In this document: positions 53,143-63,394 of the stretch, one piece after another
Layout of the letters: the number at the start of each line of letters is the position of its first letter
How positions within the stretch are numbered: position 1 is the first letter of the stretch
Assembly: GCA_963681505.1 (NCBI GenBank)
Contig: OY811976.1
Coordinates: forward strand, 3,322,588 to 3,386,587
Direction: 5' to 3'
From: Eunapius fragilis
Taxonomy: Eukaryota > Porifera > Demospongiae > Spongillida > Spongillidae
DNA: 64,000 nucleotides
Notes under the pieces: model-generated
Told to the model about the DNA's origin: nothing
The model's input: the letters and a program-made list of their open reading frames with translations, nothing else
The model's database searches: none
Position numbers and translations under genes: made by a program

Positions 53143-53734
53143 CATGTGTTTGCTATTCTGTTGCCTTCCTCACTGCAACATTTAGTTGCAGCTGTGACAG
53201 GTCCCTGCATATGAGAGCTCCGTGCCCAGGCCTGAACCTTCAAGTGTCGTGAGGCCAATAGAGGAGCGTGGTCAAGGCCACAGTCAGTCAGAATGTGGGT
53301 GGCCTGCACCCTGAGGCCAAGTGAGCTGGCCAACAAGGGGTCTGTGTGCCAGGGCTCACAGAGTCATAACTATAATTATGGAGGGCGATATCATGTGGTC
53401 ATGGTGGTGACATACAAGAGACTGATATTATGGGGCGACTAGTAGATATATGGAAACACCAGATCTATAATTTAGCAAACACGTATATTACACACCAAAC
53501 ATTAGCTATGCTAAACTAATCTAAGGTGGTCAGATGGTTGTGCATAAGACCATGATCACAGTGCAGTTCTGCTGCTGATCACAGTGAACAATCTGGAATA
53601 TGGGTGTCAGACTGCTTGATGGTGGGCCTAACTAACGTTGACAGGAAGTATAGATGGTGCACCAGTCACAAATCAGTTCATGCACAGCCCACATCACAGA
53701 GTGCTCAGAGATCAGCAGGACTGCACCATGATCA
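53136..53734. other. Stretch without a supported gene; left half-repeat of 54250-54430
   Basis: 53570-53730 (CTGCTGATCACAGTGAACAA, TTCATGCACAGCCCA) resembles 54260-54435, so the 26-bp array is bracketed by a direct repeat of about 170 bp. Confidence 0.5.
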
Positions 53735-54245
53735 CAGCCCTATCTGGGCGACCATGACCACAGCCCTATCTGGGCTACCATGATCACAAACCTATCTGAA
53801 CTGCCATGATTACAGCCCTATCTGGGCTACCATGATCACAGCGCTATTTGGGTTACCATGATCACAGCCCTATCTGAGCTACCATGATCACAGCCCTATC
53901 TGGGCTACCATGATCACAACCCTATCTGGGCTACCATGATCACAGCCCTATCTGGGCTACCATGATCACAGCTCTATCTGGGCTACCATGATCACAGCCC
54001 TATCTGGGCGACCATGACCACAGCCCTATCTGGGCTACCATGATCACAGCCCTATCTGGGCTACCATGATCATAGCCCTATCTGGGCTACCATGATCACA
54101 GCCCTATCTGGGCTACCATGATCACAGCCCTATCTGGGCTACCATGATCACAGCCCTATCTGGGCTCATGATCACAGCCCTATCTGGGCTCATGATCACA
54201 GCCCTATCTGGGCTCATGATCACAGCCCTATCTGGGCTACCATGA
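53735..54245. repeat. 26-bp minisatellite
   Basis: About 20 units of GGGCTACCATGATCACAGCC plus CTATCT, with three shortened units (GGGCTCATGATC) near 54165-54215. Each unit holds a TGATCA palindrome. Confidence 0.9.
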
Positions 54246-54806
54246 TCAAGGAGTAGTAGTGCTGCTGATCACAGTGAACAATCTGGAGAGGGGTGTGTGT
54301 CATGTCGGCTGGTTGGAGAGCCTAACTAACGTCAACAGGAGGTGTTGATACCACATCAACCACCAAACAGTTCATGCACAGCCCATGTGACAGAGAGCTC
54401 AGGGATTGGCAGCAGAACTGCACCATGATCACAGTCCTATACACAACCTTCTGGGCCACCATGAGTCTGTACATCTAAGTGTTGTCCATGTTGAGGGAGC
54501 CTAAAGAGAAGGAGACTGTAATAATGACCAAATCATATCCCCACATTAACACACATCCAACCATATCAGCTGAAACCAAATATGTGAATATATAGGTTAC
54601 CATTTTGAGTTGCCATATTCTATTCAGAATGATGTGACCTCATAAAGTTGGGGCGCACAGATGGAGGGTTAGACCATGTGTTCCTGCAGAATTCTGTCGC
54701 CCACTATACATAAACAAAACAATTATCTGCAGACCACATGGCAAGTGATTTATAGAGTATGACACCAAATTGCCCACACAGATGTACGAACACATGGGGT
54801 AGTTAC
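54246..54806. other. Right flank of the 26-bp array
   Basis: The first 190 bp repeat 53570-53730. The remainder is noncoding as far as I can see; it would be intron or 3' flank of the exon at 54807. Confidence 0.4.
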
Positions 54807-55647
54807 CTATCCTCTGACTCCGCTGTGTTTGATGATCCACTTACATCCACTTCATCCTGTGGGGTGCCAGAATATGATGATCGACCCACCACCCCTGCAT
54901 CCACTGGAGTGCTACAGTAAGTTGATCCACCTAGCTCCGTTTTCTTTCCTCCACCCATCTCCTCTGTTTTGACTCCACCCATTTCCTCTCCACCCATCTC
55001 CTCTGCCTTGACTCCACCCATCTTCTCTGCCTTGACTCCACCCATCTCCTCTGTCTTGACTCCACCCATCTCCTCTGTCTTGACTCCACCCATCTCCTCT
55101 GCCTTGACTCCACCCATTTTCTCTCCCTTGACTCCACCCATCTCCTCTGTCTTGACTCCACCCATCTCCTCTGTCTTGACTCCACCCATCTCCTCTGTCT
55201 TGACTCCACCCATCTCCTCTGTCTTGACTCCACCCATCTCCTCTGCCTTGACTCCACCCATTTTCTCTCCCTTGACTCCACCCATCTCCTCTGTTATGAC
55301 TCCACCCATCTCCTCTGTCTTGACTCCACCCATCTCCTCTGTCTTGACTCCACCCATCTCCTCTGTCTTGACTCCACCCATCTCCTCTGCCTTGACTCAA
55401 CCCATCTCCTCTGTCTTGACTCCACCCATCTCCTCTGTCTTGACTCCACCCATCTCCTCTGCCTTGACTCTATCCATCTCCTCTGCCTTGACTCCACCCA
55501 TCTCCTCTATCTTGACTCCACCCATCTCCTCTGCCTTGACTCCACCCATCTCCTCTGCCTTGACTCCACCCATCTCCTCTGCCTTGACTCCACCCATCTC
55601 CTCTGCCTTGACTCTATCCATCTCCTCTGCCTTGCCTCCACTCATAT
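54807..55647 (-). CDS. 8-residue-repeat exon (MGGVKTEE), host gene candidate
   Basis: Minus-strand frame from a possible acceptor (CACACATAG before 55647, phase 1) to a strong donor AG|GTAACT after 54807 (phase 2). About 28 units of a 24-bp repeat encode MGGVKTEE or MGGVKAEE, a charged periodic region, followed by a unique part: STYCSTPVDAGVVGRSSYSG, TPQDEVDVSGSS and NTAESED. The frame is kept throughout except for one TGA near 55397, where Gly GGA became TGA. The repeat also reads openly in the other frames, so the frame alone is weak evidence; the unique end and donor are stronger. Function unknown, possibly a cytoplasmic or disordered region. Confidence 0.4.
54955..55640. repeat. 24-bp minisatellite
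   Basis: About 28 units of GACTCCACCCATCTCCTCTG plus TCTT or CCTT, variants arranged in partial higher-order blocks (TTTTCTCTCCCTT units recur at 55112 and 55262, 150 bp apart). Unit is a multiple of three. Confidence 0.95.
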
Positions 55648-55689
55648 CTATGTGTGATAACAATGATATGCTGGGTAGATGGGGATAAG

Positions 55690-56802
55690 GAGTTAATCAG
55701 GAACTGCATTAGTAGGAAATGACTAGTACCATGAAATCATTTAAAAGAATGGGGGGTCAAGGCACAATTTACTATTTCTGACCAGTGTTGTAAAATGAAA
55801 TACATCATATTTGCCGATGCACTTATGCATAATAAACACAGCATTTCAAACAGTTTTTTTACAACACCCTTTTCAAAATAAAGAAATAACTACGCTATGT
55901 TTGCAATACATTTAACATGTACGCCTTAATAAAATGTATGAATGCATTTAGAAAAGCACCGCGTAAATAGGTTTCATATTAAAGTCCTGGACAGCATCGA
56001 GGAAGTATACGTTTATGTAGCATGTATTTTAAATATATTCATAGCAAATCAATCACCACAATTCGGTAAAATATGTCAGCTATGTATGGTGAGAAAACGA
56101 AACTTATATAGCGTAACGTGAAGTCAAGTTTATTGGGAGTACTAAAAAAAGATTTATTCAGTTAGACAATATTTCAGTACCGCGTCCAAATTTAAAAATC
56201 GATTCTACATATAATGATATCTAAAAATACCGAAAATCTCGTTTTTTGCTTAAAAACTGTCCATAAGATTTTCAAGACAAGTTTTTAAAAGTTTTTGCCT
56301 CATTACTGGAGCCATATTCATCACCCACTTACCTTGTGTAAGCAAAACAACTCGCTGCAGTAACCATAGTTTACTTAACAGCTGTAATTGGTAAGAGCAT
56401 TGCTCAACAACCTCATCGATAAGCCCTTTCCTTTGCGGCGTTTTTATGCAAACGGTCAAGTTTTTTCAATGAATATAATTAGCTGCTAATTGTAAAATAA
56501 TGTTTAGAGTTATATTTCAAGTCTCTGAATTTTTTGTTAAAACGAGTTGGGCTAGTGAAACCAATATAAGGATCGTTCTTATCGGACCCCAAATGCACCT
56601 TTACAATGGCACATTATTATTACTTCCTCGTTGCTGTCCCGGACTACAATATGTGATTTGCTGCTGTCTTTACCTAAGTAAATATGATGTTTTGAGTTCT
56701 ATATAAATGATCACTTCAAATTAGTACTGTCTTTGCTGAAAAAACAGCACAAAGGGTCACCTTAATTTTTAAATCTTCACTCATGATGCTTTGTCAACAT
56801 TA
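55690..56802. other. AT-rich stretch, only short ORFs
   Basis: A 69-codon minus-strand frame at 56459-56250 (LWLLQRVVLLTQGKWVMN, ending ENLMDSF) could be an exon but I do not recognise it. Nothing else supported. Confidence 0.3.
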
Positions 56803-57138
56803 TACCGTAAAATACCAGAATTAAGCCCCCCCCCCCCCCCCTCCGCCTCCAACGCGAGAGAGTAAAAGAAATGGTATCTTTTTTAAACGATCACAACTCC
56901 GGATCCTTCAGCAGGTCTATCTAGCTTTTTCAAACTCAGCTTTATATATCATTTTGCCTACGAAATATGTAACTAGTTTATCCTAGTCTCACGTACCTTT
57001 GAATTAAAATAGTCCGAAATTTGATGGGATTTAAGAGAGCCGTAGCTTTTCAACCGCACACCTCGAGACATTCCAGGTACCATATATGATAAGCGAAACC
57101 ATTTCTCAAGACTAGTATGCTGTTACTTTGTATTTACA
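56803..57138. repeat. Left TIR, outer part
   Basis: Inverted copy of 61019-61355. Contains a C run after ATTAAGC matched by a G run in the right TIR. Confidence 0.85.
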
Positions 57139-57230
57139 GTTGTGCGCATGCTCATTGATTTTGAATGCTCCTTTTTGTTAATGAGTGAATCGTGACTGAG
57201 AGCCAAGTTTGGGGGTCCAAAGACACTACA
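57139..57230 (+). repeat. 5' LTR, lacking its first 31 bp
   Basis: GTTGTGCGCATGCTCATTGA … GACACTACA, base-for-base identical to 58900-58991. Confidence 0.85.
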
Positions 57231-57259
57231 AATTGGCGACGAGGGTGGGATTTGACGCT

Positions 57260-58796
57260 TTCTGGCTATCAATACACCATTAAGTACAAGGAAGGCATAA
57301 CACATGGTAACGCTGATGCACTCAGTAGGTTGCCGTGTCCTTGTACCAGTGATGCAAAAGCTCAACAGACCCCAGGTGAATTGGTGGGGTTGATCGATCT
57401 GCTAAACTCATCAGCCACAACAGCCAATCAAATACGGAAGTGGACGGATAAGGATCCTACACTGTCCCGGGTGAGACAATTTCTTTTGACAGGATGGCCC
57501 AGTAGCAACTTAGCAGAGGAGTTCAAACCGTATGTGACTAGAAAGTTAGAACTTAGTGTTTTGGATGGGTGCGTGTTGTGGGGAGCAAGAGTTGTGATAC
57601 CACCTCAAGGGAGAGCAAATATCCTGCAGGAGTTACACGAGGTCCATTTGGGTATGAACAAAATGAAGGGTTTAGCTCGTGGGTATGTTTGGTGGCCTAA
57701 ATTAGACAGTGACATAGAAGACCTGGTGCGGAAGTGCGATGTGTGTCAATCTTCAAGGTCTTTACCGGCAGTAGCTCCACTGCACCCGTGGGAGTGGCCA
57801 CAGCAACCCTGGTCTCGTTTGCACCTAGATTTTGCGGGACCTTTCTTGGGTCACATGTACTTAGTGCTTGTGGATGCTTATTCTAAATGGATGGAAGTCC
57901 AAGTGATGAAAACAATTACATCCTCAGCAACAATCGAAAAACTCAGGGCTATATTTGCTACTCACGGACTTCCTTGTAAAATTGTGACTGACAATGGACC
58001 CTCCTTTGTTAGTCAAGAGTTTAGAGAATTTATGGAACAGAATGGGATTGTGCATATTAAGTCTGCACCCTATCACCCAGCAACTAATGGTTTAGCGGAA
58101 CGTGCTGTGCAAACTTTCAAGCAAGGTTTAAGGCATAACAGCATTGGCACAATAGAAACCAGGCTGTCAAGGTTCTTATTTCATTACAGAATCACCCCAC
58201 ATAGTACAACCGGTTTGTCACCAGCGGAGTTGCTGTTCGGAAGGAGACCTCGATCTCGGTTGGACCTAGTACATCCTGACTTGTCAAATAAAGTAGAGTC
58301 AAGTCAAGCAAGACAGAAACAAGGTCATGACACACCAAATATGGTATCCCGTACTTTCAGCTTGGGGGACAGAGTTTATGTATATGACTTTCACAACCCA
58401 CACAAATGGATTCCTGGTATTGTAGTGGAACTGACAGGAAGTCTTTCTTACAAGGTGAGATTGCAGGATGGTGTGGTAGTTCGTCGTCACGTGAATCATA
58501 TTAGAAGTCGTGCTGCAGTTGTAGGTGGTGAGCTGAACACTGATCCTGTTGCACCAACGGACAACTCTCTTCAGCCAGACATCATGGATGATGGTCCAAC
58601 TTCAGATTTGTCCTATGACCCAGCACCACTAGCAGATAGCACAGCCACTGAAGAAGATAGAGATGCAGTTATCATCCCAGAGGACTCTGACACCGGTCCA
58701 CAGGAGGCAGTAAACCTTCCTCAGGAGGTAGCACCAGTTCCACCGATGACCTTGAGGAGATCAACCCGAGTTAGACAAGCACCTGACCGCTACTAG
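57260..58796 (+). CDS. RNase H end plus intact gypsy integrase
   Basis: Open from within the LTR (from a GTG codon at 57192, no ATG) to TAG at 58794-58796. Recognisable protein starts at LTLSGYQYTIKYKEG and HGNADALSRLPC (end of RNase H). Integrase: zinc module (LHEVHLGMNKMKGLARGYVW … CDVCQ), catalytic core with LHLDFAGPFLG, VTDNGPSFVSQEF and YHPATNGLAERAVQTF (D, D, E all present), and a C-terminal part WIPGIVVELTGSLSYKVRL with RRHVNHIRSR. The tail ends LRRSTRVRQAPDRY, typical of gypsy pol ends. Undamaged frame of about 510 codons but without its own start; normally it would be released from Gag-Pol. Confidence 0.85.
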
Positions 58797-58865
58797 ACAG
58801 AGAACACACATATTGACTATTATAGAAGTGCATAAATGTATAGTTGTGTGTTAAGGGGGGAGGAA

Positions 58866-58991
58866 TGTGATGTATTGGCATACGAATATTTAGAGTGTAG
58901 TTGTGCGCATGCTCATTGATTTTGAATGCTCCTTTTTGTTAATGAGTGAATCGTGACTGAGAGCCAAGTTTGGGGGTCCAAAGACACTACA
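58866..58991 (+). repeat. 3' LTR, 126 bp
   Basis: Begins TGTGATGTATTGG right after the polypurine tract and ends ACACTACA. Confidence 0.8.
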
Positions 58992-59168
58992 TACCTGTTT
59001 CACCGTCGTTACTTTTTTCCGTTGAAAGTATAGAGGTTGGAATCGCACCGCCATTTTTTAAACTTAAGCACGTTCCAACCCGGAATGGGAATGTAACGAT
59101 TGTTCGACTGAGTAAACGGTAAACAGACGGAAGTGGTTTATGTGGTAATCAGCGCGAAAATGAATACA
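58992..59168. repeat. Left TIR, inner part
   Basis: Continues the TIR after the gypsy insertion; inverted copy of 60846-61018. Confidence 0.8.
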
Positions 59169-59440
59169 GATACGTGACATACCAGGCATTACAGTGCAGT
59201 GCCTGCAATACCGCATGCGGTGTAATCGGCTTGAGTAGACAACAATTGAAGCTGATTATCAAATGGACAAAAATTGCGCAATACGTAGCGCTTTTTATTG
59301 TATTGGCTTAGGCAACAATTGAAGCCAGCTCAAAAACAGCGCAAAGCATTGCTTATTGTAGTGGGTATAGGCTGGTACCATGGTATAAATAAACTGCACA
59401 CAATTAATGATGCATAAGTTCTGTTTAAATGCTTAAATGA

Positions 59441-60784
59441 GTTCGTGTCGAAAATCGTACACTTGATTTCAAGCTCAAGGTTCTTGACTGGTACCATAAA
59501 AATGGCGAGAGTGGCCATATGACTTCAAAGCATTTTGAGATAGACCGTAGGATGTTAAGGAATTGGTTGGCAAAAGAAGATTGCATGAAAAAAACAAGAT
59601 GCAGGAAAGAGAAGAAGCACCTGTATCCTGCAAGTAAAGGAACGCATGCTGCACTTGATGCAGCTGTTTTAGCGTATCTAACAGATGAGCGCAGTGCAGG
59701 AAGACCTGTCAGCAACAAACAACTACGAGCTAAAGCTATGGAAGAAGCAACCAAGCTCAATGTCCCAGCATCCTTTAAAGCCTCAGATATGTGGTTGAAA
59801 AGATGGAAAAAGAGAAACCATGTGAGCATGCGGATGGCAACCAATGACTCCCAAAAGGTTCCTGAAGACTACCGGGATGTGCTCCATACGTTTCGATCCG
59901 ACGTGCTAAAGTTGGTTGTTGCACATGGATATACGCCAACTAGAATCGTCAACATGGACCAGACAATGTGCAGATTTGATATGCCGCCTAACAGGACAAA
60001 CCATGCTACAGGGAGTAGGTCCATTCGCATTGCTAACACCAAAGCAGCGAAGAAAGGATTCACCGTGGCCTTAGCTGCATATGGATGTGGTGTAAAACTG
60101 CCAGCCCTTATAATCTTTAAGGAGTAAGGAGGTAAGTTGGGCCCACGTGTTAGCAAATCCCTTACAATTCCATCCAACGTTCGAGTGATGGCTAGCGCAA
60201 ACGGATGGATGACTAGTAGCCTTTATCAATGGTGGTTACGTCACATCTACAAAGACAACAGGCGACTGTTACTGGTCGATAACTACCGGTCCCACTTAAC
60301 TGATGACAGCCAGGAGATCGTAACTGCTGAGTGCAACAGTGACTTGCTATTCATACCAGCAGGATGCACACCCCTTGTCCAGCCGATGGACGTATCTGTG
60401 AATCGCCCTTTTAAGCAGGCAATGAGAGACAACTGGCTTAAATGGATGTCCAGCAATAATGAGCGTACCGCACATGGTAACCTCAAGCAGCCAACACGCC
60501 AACACGTGATTAACTGGATATCGGCAGCATGGGACAACATTAAGGCTGAAAGCATCATTGAAACTTTCATGCGCTGTGGCATAACGGCTGCAGCTGATGG
60601 TAGCGATGACGATAAAATGTTCAGCCATATACCGCGCGTCATCGTCGAAGAGGATCTGCAGGAGGGTGAGGATGCGATAGAGAATGACGATGATGTTGAT
60701 GAAGATACTGCAGAATACGACGACGACGACGACGGGATGGTTACAGGTGATGATTTTGATCCACTTGACTCCGACGAAGACTAA
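59441..60784 (+). pseudogene. Tigger/pogo-like transposase with one stop codon
   Basis: A single frame of 448 codons with one in-frame TAA at 60125-60127. It begins VRVENRTLDFKLKVLDWYHK and FEIDRRMLRNWLAKE, a CENP-B/pogo N-terminal helix-turn-helix; then a second DNA-binding part (SNKQLRAKAMEEATKLN … KASDMWLKRWKKR), and a DDE_1 catalytic domain with NMDQTM, LLLVDNYRSHLTDD and PLVQPMDVSVNRPFK as the three acidic positions (about 36 residues between the last two). It ends in a very acidic tail (DDDDDGMVTGDDFDPLDSDE). A TGA precedes codon 1, so the natural start may be in an upstream exon or lost; the first in-frame ATG is 59519. It would cut and insert at TA. Inactive as written. Confidence 0.85.
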
Positions 60785-60845
60785 TCTGTACGCTATTTTT
60801 AAAAAACTATTGAACGCCTTCAATGCAATGTGCAATGTTTGTTAC

Positions 60846-61355
60846 TGTATTCATATTCGTGCTGCATTACCACATAAACCACTTCCGCCTGTTTACCGGT
60901 TACTCAAGTCGAACAATCTTTACATTCCCATTCCGGGTTGGAACGTGCTTAAGTTTAAAAAATGGCGGTGCGATTCCAACCTCTATACTTTCAACGGAAA
61001 AAAGTAACGACGGTGAAACAGGTAAATACAAAGTAACAGCATACTAGTCTTGAGTAATGGTTTCGCTTATCATATATGGTACCTGGAGCGTCTCGAGGTG
61101 TGCGGTTGAAAAGCTACGGCTCTCTTAAATCCCATCAAATTTCGGACTATTTTAATTCAAAGGTACGTGAGACTAGGATAAACTAGTTACATATTTCGTA
61201 GGCAAAATGATATATAAAGCTGAGTTTGAAAAAGCTAGATAGACCTGCTGAAGGATCCGGAGTTGTGATCGTTTAAAAAAGATACCATTTCTTTTACTCT
61301 CTCGCGTTGGAGGCGGAGGGGGGGGGGGGGGGCTTAATTCTGGTATTTTACGGTA
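60846..61355. repeat. Right TIR
   Basis: About 510 bp, inverted copy of the two left-TIR parts, with few differences. Ends GGTATTTTACGGTA next to TA. Confidence 0.85.
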
Positions 61356-61357
61356 TA

Positions 61358-61757
61358 TGTACTAGCGTGCACCCGTAAAAAATCACGGGTTGATTATTAT
61401 TTCATGTATATGCATGTTATTAGTTTTGATTACATGAATACATGAATGTGTACATTATTACAGATCTAAGCTACAGTTACTATTTTTATTGTCACAAGAG
61501 ACACATAACAACCAGGGGTTTCCATAGACAAAAGTGGAATTCATCGTTTTGCGACGTTTTTGTTATTGAATGTGGTGTGTAAACATGTACATGTACTACA
61601 CATGCGCTATGATTAGAAATTCATATTTATAGTTGCGTGTGGTTTGTGTCAACATGTGACGTTTCACATAGACCACATTTTTGGAATGACGCCTAAAGTA
61701 TGAAGTCATTTATAACCCCGTCTACGGAAACCCCTGATGACTATCAATTAAGGTTGG
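61358..61757. other. AT-rich stretch without a supported gene
   Basis: Contains ACATGTACATGTAC-like words and nothing recognised. Confidence 0.35.
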
Positions 61758-61764
61758 TTAATGA

Positions 61765-62785
61765 TCTTGGAATGCCATGACGTTGGCTCTACCAAGGGTC
61801 AGGTTTAGCCTCCCATATAGAGTTGTTATGGCTATGGACTTTGGGCAGTTCTGTCTGGTGCCCAATCGGGAAGCACGCTGAGTTAATGTCCACTTAGCTT
61901 CTGTACCCAGCATATAGAAAATTATTTGAAAAAATTTTTTTAATAGCAACAGTATTTTAAAAAAACTTAAACATGAATGGAATACATTTTAAAACATAAG
62001 CACTATAAATAACTAAAAGTCACAGCAAGTGTTTGGTGAGACATATCTGGCCAAAATTGTCCTGGCATTCTGCCTCATGAGGGTGAGGCTGAGGCGACTG
62101 TAGATGCCCGACATAACCTCATTCAGAGGTCGACAGTTGTTTTATTACCATTTTTTTCATAAAATATTTCTGTGTATTGTCACAACCACAAACCACCACA
62201 CAACTCACACCAGTGGACTATCAACTTCACATAGCAGTCCTAACCGGCATTTGGGTCCATTGGAGTGTTGCTTACAGGTCTCTGCTGCAAGGGCTGCCGC
62301 CCCAGCTTGGTGACATGACTCACCTAAGATGGCTGGGCAGAGGGATGATGTGATGGTGATGTCCAGTGCGGCAGGTTTGCCTCTGTCCCATCCGGCAATA
62401 AGAATGTCAGCTGGTCTGGTATGATCAAGGTCTCTGGTGAGGCCATGGCCTCTCTATACACTAACGCTCAGGTGGGCACGATGACAGAGGTCAACGGTCT
62501 CATCCCACAAGCGATTGTGGCATATGACAACATCTCCCCCATGCCTGCAGGTCACAGCATAATGACCAAGAGGATCAAGGGTAGTATGGGAGAGTGGAGT
62601 GCACTGAGATGGCATTGGGGAGAGAGACCTGGGAGTTAAAAGCCACTACTGCCTGCTGAAGATGGATACTGTCAGCACTGCCAAAGCCTGGGGATGATAG
62701 GGATGCAATGAAGGCAACAGCAGCATGTAGCAACACAAGAGCGAAGGCCTAGACCACAAAATTTCAGTCCAAGCTGTGCCTGGCA
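61765..62785 (-). mobile_element. Dong-like LINE fragment, C-terminal region
   Basis: Minus strand, broken frames. From the C-terminus: TLYGRLNLTLGRANVMAF at 61770-61830, nuclease-region pieces matching copy A (AGWDRGKPAALDITITS-like and LAAETCKQHSNGPKC-like, about 62240-62400), and AWCQAQLGLKFCGLGLRS at about 62740-62790. Closest to copy A of the main cluster. Many frameshifts. Confidence 0.7.
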
Positions 62786-62880
62786 CCATGCCCCATTGGA
62801 AACTTCAATAGTAGCTAAGCAACCATTGGATTGTCCAATGATTGCACAGCTACTATTAAAGTTCCCAATGGGGCATGGTG
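62786..62880. repeat. Hairpin 1 in the LINE relic
   Basis: CATGCCCCATTGGAAACTTC and its near-complement CTATTAAAGTTCCCAATGGG form about 30-bp arms around a 35-bp loop that itself contains CCATTGGATTGTCCAATG. Confidence 0.75.
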
Positions 62881-62945
62881 AGCCTGGCATCAGATGCTCT
62901 GAGGTCCCTTGACAAGCGACCTCAGAGCATCTGATGCCAGGCTCA
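62879..62945. repeat. Hairpin 2 in the LINE relic
   Basis: Perfect 28-bp arms starting TGAGCCTGGCATCAGATGCT, 11-bp loop. The arm sequence corresponds to the LINE RT region (copy A: GCCTGGCCACAGATGCTCT), so part of the LINE was duplicated in inverted orientation. Confidence 0.85.
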
Positions 62946-62970
62946 CATGCGCAACAGGGTAACCGCTACA

Positions 62971-63394
62971 TGGAGATCAACTGCAGCCACATCCGACAGC
63001 AACTTCCTGGTCTCTGCACAGTTACCACAATAAACTTAGAACAGTGCAAGTAATCACCGATTGGTGCACCGAGGATATCCAAGTTGGGCAGGAGGAGCAC
63101 CTGACATCAGGTGGGAACAAGATGTAACGTTGCCCTTTCTACTGAATAACTCACACTAGACCAAGTTTACATGTACAGATGTAGGTCCAGGGCTGGGCCT
63201 CATCTCCTCAATCAAACGCAAGGCCCACAGCACAGAGCTTGGCGGCTACTAGCCAGGGCTCAGTCATCTAGGTACTAGTACCAGGCTTGAAGGAGGAGGT
63301 CAAAACATTCAGCACTGTATATATTAATTTTGATGACATGATGCGATGATACGGATTATTAGAACGCCATTTAAACTTCATTTACACCACTCAG
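62971..63394 (-). mobile_element. LINE-derived fragment (RT region), copy 2 of a pair
   Basis: Direct repeat of about 4380-4793. Minus strand holds the same NLDILGAPIGDYLHCSKF stretch. In this copy it connects to the rest of the LINE relic at 61765-62945, which suggests this is the source arrangement and the copy at 4.4 kb a partial duplicate. Confidence 0.7.

Larger units (their letters stand above)
57139..58991 (+). mobile_element. Young, internally deleted Ty3/gypsy element
   Basis: 5' LTR remnant 57139-57230, PBS-like TGGCGACGAGGGTGGGA at 57234, then directly the end of RNase H and an intact integrase, a polypurine tract (AAGGGGGGAGGAA) and a 126-bp 3' LTR (58866-58991). Gag, protease, RT and most of RNase H are missing, joined at a GTGGGA-like sequence. 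The 92 bp of the 5' LTR are identical to the 3' LTR, so the insertion is recent. It sits in the left TIR of the Tigger-like element. The first 31 bp of the 5' LTR are lacking. Confidence 0.85.
56803..61355 (+). mobile_element. Pogo/Tigger-like DNA transposon with long TIRs
   Basis: Ends TACCGTAAAATACCAGAATT (left) and its inverted copy (right), each flanked by TA (56801-56802, 61356-61357). The TIRs are about 510 bp, unusually long for this group. Removing the gypsy insertion leaves about 2.7 kb with one transposase gene (59441-60784). The right TIR shows the left TIR sequence before insertion. Confidence 0.85.

Noticed and set aside
53735-54245. CRISPR-like or satellite array with spacers
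   Set aside because: Units are head-to-tail without spacers; it is an ordinary minisatellite.
57192-57260. Natural start of the integrase ORF in the LTR
   Set aside because: The frame begins with GTG, has no ATG before the integrase, and crosses the PBS; it is open by chance after the deletion.
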